64,000 nucleotides of DNA from NCBI RefSeq assembly GCF_007988825.1, contig NZ_BJUW01000006.1, forward strand, positions 1 through 64,000, given 5' to 3'. The notes beneath the pieces were generated by a model, which saw only the letters and a program-made list of their open reading frames with translations, was not told the DNA's origin and searched no databases. The position numbers were made by a program, and so were the translations under genes. Positions within the stretch are counted from its first letter, which is position 1; every line of letters starts with the position of its first letter. Positions 57,366 through 64,000 of the stretch are shown piece by piece. Origin of the DNA: Microbacterium aerolatum (lineage in GTDB: Bacteria > Actinomycetota > Actinomycetes > Actinomycetales > Microbacteriaceae).

Positions 57366-57404
57366 TTGACAGACAACGTAACATGTAGTTGGTTAGACTT
57401 CTAG
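57366..57404 (+). promoter_or_regulatory. Promoter and MarR-type operator of the second solute-binding gene
   Basis: TTGACA (57366-57371), 17 bp, TTGGTT (57389-57394), overlapping TTAGA-N2-TCTAG (57393-57404). It shares GTAGTT-R-GTTAGA-N2-TCTA with the site at 50529-50546. Confidence 0.75.
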
Positions 57405-57453
57405 TAACGTGGAAGACGTTCTCCCGACGCACCTTTTCCCGATCGGAGCTTCA

Positions 57454-58983
57454 ATGATGAAACTGCACGCTCGCATGAAAATATTCGCCCTCGCCGTGGC
57501 GGCAAGTCTCGCCCTGACGGCGTGTGGAGGCGGCACAACACCGAACGCAGACGAGAACCAATCTCACTCACTCACGATCGCTGTCGACCTGACGCCTCCC
57601 GGCGGATGGGATCCGGCAGGCTGGGCCTGGGGCAAGTACAGCCAGGTACAGCAGGCTGCATACGCCAGCCTTCTGAATGCGACCGCGGACGGAAAGTTTG
57701 TCCCCGGGCTGGCCACCGAGTGGGGGTGGGACGACAACCGCACGTTCAGCATGACGCTGCGTGAAGGCGTGACATTCACCGACGGAGCGGAGTTCAATGC
57801 TGAAGCGGTCAAAGCGAACCTCGAGTACTTCAAAGCATCGGACGGCCGATCTGCAACACTACTGGCGACGCTGGATGATATCGAGGTCGTGAGCGACACC
57901 CAGCTCGTACTGCACTGGTCAGCGCCGATGCCCGATCTGCAGTTTATGTTCAGCCAGCACATCGGAATGATGGTCAGCCCGGAAGCACTCGCCACACCGG
58001 AGATCCTCAAGAGCGAGCCGGTGGGAGCCGGCCCCTACGCTTACATCGTCTCGGAATCCATCGCCGAGAACATCTTCACATTCGAAAAGAATGAGGATTA
58101 CTGGGACGCAGATTCGGTGCCGTATGACCGAATGGTCTTCCGGATCATCGAGGACGCGCAGGCTGCGTACAGCGCGGTGCAGTCCGGCGAGGTCGATGTG
58201 AGCTGGGGCAGTGCTGAGAACCTCGAGGCTGCGGAAGCCGCTGGACTGAACGTCTTCGAAGGCGGTGGACCGACGGTCGCGATGTACTTCGTCGACCAAC
58301 AGGGCGCCGATGTGCCTGCACTCGGTAACGTTCTCGTCCGCCGTGCTCTGAACTACGCGATCGACCGTGAGGCGATCGCCGAGAACCTCATGCCCGGTCG
58401 CCCGACGAGTCAGGTCTTCGTGCCCGACACCGAGGCGTACGATCCCGAACTCGACGACTATTACACATACGACCCGCAGAAGGCGAAGGACCTGCTCGCC
58501 GAAGCCGGGTACGGCGATGGTCTTGAGCTCACTGCCACAACATTCCCCGGACTGGCGAACGTCGTCTCGGCGATGGCCGGATACTTCGCCGACGTCGGAG
58601 TGACGTTGACGATCGACACCATGCCGTTCGCTGAGTTCGTTCAGACATCGATCGCAGGCAATAACACCCTCACGGTCACGACGCTCTCGAGCCAGAGCAC
58701 CGTGCCGGATGTCGAGGGGCTGCTGTTGCCCAACGGTTCGCGCAATGCGCGAGGAGCGTCGGATCCGAAGATCAACGAGCTCTACGCCGAGGCGCTGGAA
58801 CAGCCCGAGGACGAGCGGCGCAAAACCTTCCAGGAGATCTCTAAGATCAGCGTTGAGAACGCATGGATGGTCGTCGTGCTCCAGGAGATCGGCTTCACGT
58901 TCTACAACGACGAAGTGACGAATCTGGAACGCCCAGCAGGGCATATGAAGCCCTCCATCTTCAGCATGCAACCCACAGGCTGA
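57454..58983 (+). CDS. ABC transporter solute-binding lipoprotein, family 5 (SBP2)
   Basis: The 509-residue protein has a lipoprotein signal (LALTAC, Cys 24) and the same family-5 signatures as SBP1 (QQAAYASLLNATADGKFVPGLATEWGW; TLREGVTFTDGAEFNAEAVKANLEYFKASDGRS; VRRALNYAIDREAIAENLMPGR). It is first in an operon with the permease, permease-ATPase and ATPase genes. ATG 57454 follows CGGAG; upstream in-frame starts overlap the promoter. Confidence 0.92.
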   Translation: MMKLHARMKIFALAVAASLALTACGGGTTPNADENQSHSLTIAVDLTPPGGWDPAGWAWGKYSQVQQAAYASLLNATADGKFVPGLATEWGWDDNRTFSMTLREGVTFTDGAEFNAEAVKANLEYFKASDGRSATLLATLDDIEVVSDTQLVLHWSAPMPDLQFMFSQHIGMMVSPEALATPEILKSEPVGAGPYAYIVSESIAENIFTFEKNEDYWDADSVPYDRMVFRIIEDAQAAYSAVQSGEVDVSWGSAENLEAAEAAGLNVFEGGGPTVAMYFVDQQGADVPALGNVLVRRALNYAIDREAIAENLMPGRPTSQVFVPDTEAYDPELDDYYTYDPQKAKDLLAEAGYGDGLELTATTFPGLANVVSAMAGYFADVGVTLTIDTMPFAEFVQTSIAGNNTLTVTTLSSQSTVPDVEGLLLPNGSRNARGASDPKINELYAEALEQPEDERRKTFQEISKISVENAWMVVVLQEIGFTFYNDEVTNLERPAGHMKPSIFSMQPTG

Positions 58984-58989
58984 AGTCAC

Positions 58990-59023
58990 GGCGCGCACTC
59001 CGGCATACACCGGAGTGCGCGCC
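58990..59023 (+). terminator. Intercistronic hairpin between SBP2 and the permease genes
   Basis: A perfect 14-bp stem (58990-59003 with 59010-59023, 6-nt loop) follows the SBP2 stop by 6 bp and has no strong T-run. Such hairpins stabilise the upstream message or lower read-through, giving more binding protein than permease. Confidence 0.7.
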
Positions 59024-59071
59024 CTTCCATCGACGTTTCCCGCTCCGCGAGAACCAGAAAGATACCCCCGT

Positions 59072-60010
59072 ATGTTGAAAGTGATAGGGCGACGATTGGC
59101 AGGCGCGATCCCGCTGCTCTTCGTGATCGCGACCCTGACATTCTTGCTGGTGCAGTTCATCCCAGGAGACCCGGCCGTAAGCATTCTCGGTCCAGACGCG
59201 AGTCCCGAGCAGTACGAGCGTGTTCGTGAAGATCTGGGCCTGAACGCACCGGTGCACGTGCAGTACTTCAACTGGATGATCGCCGCAGTTCAAGGCGACC
59301 TCGGAAACTCGATCCGCACAGGCCTCCCTGTGCTCGAGACGATCCTCAGCAGACTTCCCGTGACGCTGTCGCTGGCGTTGCTGTCGATCGCCGTCACCCT
59401 CGTCGTGGGCGGAACGTTCGGACTCATCAGCGCGCTGAAGGGCGGCTGGTTGGGCAAGTCCGCACAGGTCGTCTCCGTGCTTGGCGCATCGATCCCCAAC
59501 TTCTGGCTCGGTATTCTGCTGGTGCTCGTGTTCAGCCTGACGTTTCGCCTCGTTCCGGCGACGGGATATGTGCCCTTCGAGGTTTCACCGTGGGGATGGG
59601 CGCACTCGTTGATCCTTCCGGTGGCAGCGATCGCGCTCGCCGGAGTGGCGGCGATTGCGCGACAGACCAGGGCGTCGATGCTCACGGTTCTCGGACAGGA
59701 CAACATCCGAACGCTGCTGGCTTCGGGGACCCCACGGCGAACGATCGTGTTCAAGCATGCACTGCGAAATGCTGCGATTCCGGTAGTGACCACGCTGAGC
59801 TTCCAGTTCATCCACGTCGTCGGCGGCGCGGTCGTGATCGAGCAGGTGTTCGCGCTTCCCGGTCTCGGCCAGTACATGATCGCCGCGATCAGCGGGCGCG
59901 ATATCCCTGTCGTACAGGGCATCGTTCTCGTCACCGCCATCATGATCATCATCGTCAACCTCGTCGTTGATCTCATCAACGCGTGGCTCAACCCGAAGGT
60001 GCGAATGTAA
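59072..60010 (+). CDS. ABC transporter permease (DppB/OppB type)
   Basis: The 312-residue protein has six transmembrane helices and the N-terminal VQFIPGDPAV signature and EAA loop (ARQTRASMLTVLGQDNIRTLLASGTPRRTIVFKHALRNAAIPVVT). It forms the import channel with the next gene product. The stop TAA shares one base with the next ATG. ATG 59072 is chosen because MLKVIGRRL begins the family homology. Confidence 0.94.
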   Translation: MLKVIGRRLAGAIPLLFVIATLTFLLVQFIPGDPAVSILGPDASPEQYERVREDLGLNAPVHVQYFNWMIAAVQGDLGNSIRTGLPVLETILSRLPVTLSLALLSIAVTLVVGGTFGLISALKGGWLGKSAQVVSVLGASIPNFWLGILLVLVFSLTFRLVPATGYVPFEVSPWGWAHSLILPVAAIALAGVAAIARQTRASMLTVLGQDNIRTLLASGTPRRTIVFKHALRNAAIPVVTTLSFQFIHVVGGAVVIEQVFALPGLGQYMIAAISGRDIPVVQGIVLVTAIMIIIVNLVVDLINAWLNPKVRM

Positions 60011-61851
60011 TGTCTGAACAGTTGGAAAACCCCGGCCGCGCCGGACAGTCTCTGGCAAAGCGCCGGTCAGGCGTTCGCACGTCGTTGGTGCCGATCCGGT
60101 CTGTGAAGTCCGAATCACGGTGGGCATTCCTCAAGCCGCTCTACAAGAATCCGTTGAGCCTGGCCAGTCTGATCTGGCTCGTGCTGATCGTCCTCGCCTG
60201 TACACTCGTGACACTTCTGCCGCTGGCAGATCCGCTCCAGCAGGATCTCTCAGACGCGCTCAAACTGCCTTCCGCTGAGCATCTACTCGGTACCGACTCG
60301 CTCGGACGAGATGTACTCTCCCGAATTCTTTGGGGTGGTCAGGGAGCGCTGCTGGGGGCACTTGAGGCGGTGGTGATCGCCTTGGTACTCGGCGGAACGA
60401 TCGGCATCATCGCCGGATACCGAGGCGGTTGGATCGACGCTCTGGCGAGCCGGCTCGCCGACCTACTGTTCTCGCTGCCTGCTCTGGTCATCCTGCTCGC
60501 CTTCGCCGCCATCTTCGGCAGCAACATCACCGCGTCGATGGCGACGTTCGGCATACTCGTCTCGGCGTCATACTTACGTCTCGCCCAGGCATCAACGCGG
60601 GCCGTGCGTGACGAACTGTATGTGGATGCTGCGCGAGTGGCAGGATTCTCGCAGCGCCGAATCCTGTTCAGCGACATCCTGCCGAACGTCGTCGGCCCGC
60701 TGATCATCCAGAGCAGTCTGACCTTCGGCGTCGCGCTTCTCATCCAAGCCAGCCTCGGATTCCTTGGACTGGGCCCGCCCCCGCCCAGTCCGGACTGGGG
60801 CGCGATGATCTCTGAGGCCTCGAAGTACCTCAATCAGCAGCCTTGGCTTCTCATTCCCGCGGGTCTGGTACTGGTGTTCACCATCACCGCAGCGAACCTC
60901 ATCGGCGACGCACTGCGCGACGGTGACGGCAAGCGTCATCGGTTCAGCATGCTATGGCGCGCACTCAATCACTCGGTGTCCAAGGTTCGATCCCGAATCG
61001 ACAAGCCCGCCCCTGTCGTAGAGGCAGAGGGAGACGCCGGTAACAATCAGCTCTTGAGCGTTCGTGGGCTCACGGTCACATTCCCTGCAGAGGAGGAGAA
61101 CGTCGACGTCGTCAGGAACATCGACTTCGATGTCGCACGTGGTGAGTTCGTCGGTCTGGTGGGGGAGTCTGGATCCGGGAAGACCATGACGGCGCTGGCC
61201 GTGCTCGGCGCTATCTCTTATCCGGGATTCGTCTCGCAGGGAAAGATCATCTTCGACGGTGCGGATCTCGTTCCGCTGCCTGAATCTGCTCTCGCTCAGC
61301 TGCGGGGCAAGCGCATCGGAATGATCTCGCAGGAGCCGATGGTCGCGCTTGATCCGTGCTTCACCGTTGCCGCTCAGCTCACCGCGCCACTGCGACGCCA
61401 TCGCAACCTGAGTCGCGCAGAAGCGAAGCAGACGGCGATGGAACTGCTTGCGGAGGTTGGATTGCCCGATGTGGATGCTGTCATGCGCAGATACCCCTTC
61501 CAGCTATCTGGGGGTATGGCGCAGCGTGTCGCGATCGCCATCGCGCTTGCCGGTTCACCTGACCTGCTGATCGCGGATGAGCCGACGACGGCGCTGGACG
61601 TCACCGTCCAGGCCGGCATCCTCGACCTTCTGCGCTCTCTGCGGGAGAAGTTCGGCATGTCGATTCTCTTCGTCACGCATGACCTGGGCGTGGTTGCAGA
61701 CATCTGCGAACGCGTGATCGTCATGGAGAAGGGCAGGATTGTCGAGACCGCTGGGGTCAACGAGCTGTTTACGAACCCGAGTCACGAGTACACGAAGAAG
61801 CTCATGGATGCGACGCCGAGCCTGATCGAACTGGGGGATTCTCATGTCTGA
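60010..61851 (+). CDS. ABC transporter permease-ATPase fusion (DppC-DppD type)
   Basis: The 613-residue protein joins a DppC-type permease (about 40-310; HLLGTDSLGRDVLSRILWGGQ and EAA loop STRAVRDELYVDAARVAGFSQRRILFSDILPNVVGP) to a DppD-type ATPase (about 345-613; Walker A GESGSGKTM, signature LSGGMAQR, Walker B LLIADEPTTALD, switch HDLGV). Usually these are separate genes. It overlaps the permease by 1 nt and the next ATPase by 8 nt. Confidence 0.93.
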   Translation: MSEQLENPGRAGQSLAKRRSGVRTSLVPIRSVKSESRWAFLKPLYKNPLSLASLIWLVLIVLACTLVTLLPLADPLQQDLSDALKLPSAEHLLGTDSLGRDVLSRILWGGQGALLGALEAVVIALVLGGTIGIIAGYRGGWIDALASRLADLLFSLPALVILLAFAAIFGSNITASMATFGILVSASYLRLAQASTRAVRDELYVDAARVAGFSQRRILFSDILPNVVGPLIIQSSLTFGVALLIQASLGFLGLGPPPPSPDWGAMISEASKYLNQQPWLLIPAGLVLVFTITAANLIGDALRDGDGKRHRFSMLWRALNHSVSKVRSRIDKPAPVVEAEGDAGNNQLLSVRGLTVTFPAEEENVDVVRNIDFDVARGEFVGLVGESGSGKTMTALAVLGAISYPGFVSQGKIIFDGADLVPLPESALAQLRGKRIGMISQEPMVALDPCFTVAAQLTAPLRRHRNLSRAEAKQTAMELLAEVGLPDVDAVMRRYPFQLSGGMAQRVAIAIALAGSPDLLIADEPTTALDVTVQAGILDLLRSLREKFGMSILFVTHDLGVVADICERVIVMEKGRIVETAGVNELFTNPSHEYTKKLMDATPSLIELGDSHV

Positions 61852-62683
61852 GCTTCTCGATGTGAACGAACTCTCTGTGGAGTACCCGGTCGCGGGTCAC
61901 CGACGGCAGCGCTTCACAGCCGTTGACAAGGTGAGCTTCTCGATTGCGCAGGGGGAGACGCTCGCCCTGGTCGGGGAATCTGGATCGGGCAAATCCACGA
62001 TCGGTCGCGCGATACTGGGGCTCGCTCCGGTCGCCGGCGGCCGCATCGCCTTCGAAGGCGGAGATGTCACCTTCCGCTCGCGCAGAGATCAGCGCCGTCT
62101 CGCGCGCGACCTGCAGGTTGTCTTTCAAGATCCGTACAGCTCACTCAATCCTGCCAAGAAGATTGGTGACATTCTCCGACAGCCGTTGATCGCACAGGGC
62201 CATATGGACGATGCACAGGCGAGGGTGACCATCCAGGCGATGCTTGAGCGCGTTGGGCTTCCCGCAGACAGCGCAACGCGCTATCCGGCGAAGTTCTCCG
62301 GAGGTCAACGCCAGCGGATTGCGATCGCACGCGCGCTCGTGCTGCGCCCGAAACTCATCATTTGCGACGAGCCCACGAGCGCACTTGATGTATCGACCCA
62401 GGCAACGATGCTCGAGCTGCTCGGCGAACTTCAGCAACAACTTGGGCTGGCCTACTTGTTCATCACGCACGACCTCGCCGTCGTTCGACATTTCGCCCAG
62501 CGAGTGCTGGTCCTGCGCAAGGGAGCACTTGTTGAGCAGGGCACGCCGGCCGAAGTGTGTGACACACCGCGTGAGCAGTACACGAAGCAACTTGTCGCCG
62601 CAGCGCCCGTACCGGATCCCATCGTTCAGCGAGAGCGGCGTGAGCTCAGGCTCGCGATGGCAGGTGGCTCAGAGCTGGCGTAA
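61844..62683 (+). CDS. ABC transporter ATP-binding protein (DppF/OppF type)
   Basis: The 279-residue ATPase has Walker A GESGSGKST, Q-loop VFQDPYSSLNP, signature FSGGQRQRIAIARAL, Walker B LIICDEPTSALD and switch THDL. It pairs with the ATPase half of the preceding fusion. It ends the operon; a hairpin follows at 62696-62744. Confidence 0.94.
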   Translation: MSELLDVNELSVEYPVAGHRRQRFTAVDKVSFSIAQGETLALVGESGSGKSTIGRAILGLAPVAGGRIAFEGGDVTFRSRRDQRRLARDLQVVFQDPYSSLNPAKKIGDILRQPLIAQGHMDDAQARVTIQAMLERVGLPADSATRYPAKFSGGQRQRIAIARALVLRPKLIICDEPTSALDVSTQATMLELLGELQQQLGLAYLFITHDLAVVRHFAQRVLVLRKGALVEQGTPAEVCDTPREQYTKQLVAAAPVPDPIVQRERRELRLAMAGGSELA

Positions 62684-62695
62684 CTCACCTCACAC

Positions 62696-62744
62696 CGAAA
62701 CGCTGGTGATACCCGATTGTGCAGTCGACATCACCGGCGTTTCG
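62696..62744. terminator. Hairpin after the ABC operon
   Basis: Arms 62696-62710 and 62730-62744 pair over 15 bp with one mismatch around a 19-nt loop, 13 bp after the last ABC stop. The rest of the gap to the crotonase end (62745-62907) shows no gene I can support. Confidence 0.55.
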
Positions 62745-62907
62745 CCATAGCGCAGGTGAGGGCTATCTTTCGCCCGGTCGCCATGCAACGATCGCTCCAG
62801 AAGAGGACGCGTCAGTTCCGTAACGCATTTTCTCGCGGTCATCGTCGATGGCGTCGAAGGCCGCCGTGGCAGCGGTTTCGACGTCGACCCCGAGCGAAAC
62901 GTTATGG

Positions 62908-63714
62908 TCAGCGTCGACTGCTCGGACTGCGCCACGTGAAGACCGGGTCACGTCGCTCACTGAACGCGCGCAGTCCTTCACGCTGGTCGGGGCCGTCGAG
63001 GGATTCCTGCACCCAGAAGTTCTCGCGGTCTGAGACGGCGGGAGGATCTGAGAGCAGTGTGCGCACGATGTCCTTCGTCGCCTGCACAGTGAGCTGGGAT
63101 CGTTTCCCGATCACCGTTGCGAGTGCGAGTGCGCTATCCGCAAGTTCTTCAACAGGGACGACCTCCTCCACGAGTCCGATCCGCAGCGCCTGCGTCGCAT
63201 CCACGAACTCCGCTGTAAAAAGCATCCGCTTCGTGATGGACGGGCCGACCTGGTTCAGGAGAAGCTGAATGGACGACGCGGGATAGATGACACCGATCTT
63301 CGCCGGCGTCATCGCGAACGATGCATCGGCTGCGGCGATGCGCAGGTCGCAGGCCAACGCCACGGCCATCCCCGCGCCTATGCAATATCCGCCGATCGCA
63401 GCAATGACGGGCTTCGGGCAGTCGGCGAGAGCCGCTTCGACCAGGGCGACGGCACCGTCGCTGCCCACCTGAGGCTGATCAGCGTCGTCTTTCCCGGCGT
63501 CCTGCAGGTCTAGACCCGTCGAGAAATCGTCGCCGTGGCCGGTGATGACCAAAATGGTCACATCCGGACGCATGGCGAGATGTTCCACGCTGCGCGCCAG
63601 CTCAAGCCACACCGATGGCGGCAGAGCATTGCGTCGCCCGGGGTTGACCAGTGTCAGCGTGGCGACGGAATCCTCAACTCCGACGGTGATTGCGGCTTTG
63701 GGCGCGCCGGTCAT
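62908..63714 (-). CDS. Enoyl-CoA hydratase/isomerase (crotonase) family protein
   Basis: The 268-residue protein has the crotonase fold: TLTLVNPGRRNAL, the oxyanion-hole strands DFSTGLDLQD and IAAIGGYCIGAGMAVALACDLRIAAADA. The two catalytic glutamates of hydratases are missing: GAGMAVALA replaces the GGGxELA context, and TPAKIGVIYP replaces PEVxLGL. It therefore probably catalyses another crotonase reaction such as isomerisation, hydrolysis or C-C cleavage. It overlaps the CoA-transferase gene by 4 nt. Confidence 0.88.
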   Translation of the reverse strand: MTGAPKAAITVGVEDSVATLTLVNPGRRNALPPSVWLELARSVEHLAMRPDVTILVITGHGDDFSTGLDLQDAGKDDADQPQVGSDGAVALVEAALADCPKPVIAAIGGYCIGAGMAVALACDLRIAAADASFAMTPAKIGVIYPASSIQLLLNQVGPSITKRMLFTAEFVDATQALRIGLVEEVVPVEELADSALALATVIGKRSQLTVQATKDIVRTLLSDPPAVSDRENFWVQESLDGPDQREGLRAFSERRDPVFTWRSPSSRR

Positions 63715-64000
63715 GTGGTCTCCTGGCGTGGGCGCACATGCAGCACGCCGGAGCCGATGAACGCGTCGATGCGCTCTTGCGCGATTCCGAACTCCCGCAG
63801 TACAGCCTCACCCTGGCTGCCGAGGCCCGGCGCAGCGGAGCGGACCTCGGTGGCGACACCGTCGATCCACAGTGGTCCACGAAGAACTGGCACCGTCCTT
63901 CCCTGGTCGTCCGCCACATGCTGGACCATCTCCAGAGCCTGCACCTGCGGATCGGCGAATGTCTGGTCGACGGTGTAGATCGGGCCTGAGGGGATGCCCA
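63711..64000 (-). CDS. CaiB/BaiF family CoA-transferase (C-terminal part, runs off the window)
   Basis: The visible 96 residues read GIPSGPIYTVDQTFADPQVQ, then a domain ending APGLGSQGEAVLREFGIAQERIDAFIGSGVLHV, the C-terminal part of class III CoA-transferases. Such enzymes activate an acid to its CoA thioester for beta-oxidation-like steps. The 5' part lies beyond the window end. Confidence 0.88.
   Translation of the reverse strand, partial: GIPSGPIYTVDQTFADPQVQALEMVQHVADDQGRTVPVLRGPLWIDGVATEVRSAAPGLGSQGEAVLREFGIAQERIDAFIGSGVLHVRPRQETT

Noticed and set aside
62763-62981. Short minus-strand frame after the crotonase
   Set aside because: It overlaps the crotonase end in another frame, has no ribosome-binding site and no recognisable family.
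44336-64000. Integrative element with integrase and att sites
   Set aside because: No integrase, transposase or flanking direct repeat was found inside the visible part; the right end lies outside the window.

Overview
The window is about 64 kb of high-GC actinobacterial chromosome around the replication origin. Gene content and order (rpsF-ssb-rpsR-rplI; trxB-trxA; parB-parA-rsmG-jag-yidC-yidD-rnpA-rpmH | dnaA-dnaN-recF-DUF721-gyrB-gyrA-DUF3566), the LAXTG-type sortase signal, DUF6049, DUF6716 and DUF3566 proteins, and constant use of GGATGCC/GGCATCC point to a Microbacterium-like member of the Microbacteriaceae. This assignment comes from reading the sequence, not from a database search.

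Layout. 1-0.83 kb: end of a repeat-rich wall-anchored surface protein. 0.9-2.6 kb: ribosomal protein/SSB operon with a structured leader. 2.7-4.8 kb: CDF cation transporter and an uncharacterised gene flanked by two copies of a short palindromic element. 4.8-10.9 kb: minus-strand cluster for a sialic-acid-like surface glycan (GT2, polysialyltransferase-like, CMP-sugar synthetase/HAD fusion, short NeuB, DUF6716). 11-22.3 kb: accessory genes with their own regulators (LLM monooxygenases, MhqD-like hydrolase, CCA-adding enzyme, TetR/FAD monooxygenase pair, GPP34/TetR pair, methyltransferase). 22.3-27.8 kb: DUF6049, trxB-trxA with a SigR-type promoter, a sugar porter. 27.8-33.9 kb: parB-parA, a 1-kb array of parS sites and large palindromes, then rsmG, jag, yidC, yidD, rnpA, rpmH. 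33.9-44.3 kb: dnaA, oriC, dnaN, recF, DUF721, gyrB, gyrA, DUF3566.

44.3-64 kb is a catabolic island beside the replication genes. Its centre is a 1016-residue fusion of a cytochrome P450, an adrenodoxin-reductase/FprA-like NAD(P)H reductase and a C-terminal flavodoxin, which would make a self-contained monooxygenase. Around it are a LysR regulator coupled to a cytoplasmic HtaA-domain protein, an MFS exporter, two paralogous family-5 solute-binding lipoproteins, a hydroxyisobutyrate-type dehydrogenase, an aldehyde dehydrogenase, DUF3237, MmgE/PrpD, MarR, an oligopeptide-type ABC importer with a fused permease-ATPase, a crotonase lacking the usual catalytic glutamates, and a CoA-transferase running off the window. 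The two solute-binding genes share a near-identical promoter/operator, so a single MarR-controlled uptake and degradation programme is likely. The substrate is unknown; the P450 I-helix resembles CYP255 (GcoA-type) aryl-ether demethylases.

The most novel items are the P450-reductase-flavodoxin fusion and its island, a set of four-part intergenic palindromes with fixed 19-bp (or 10-bp) arm spacing, and the tandem parS/palindrome array.
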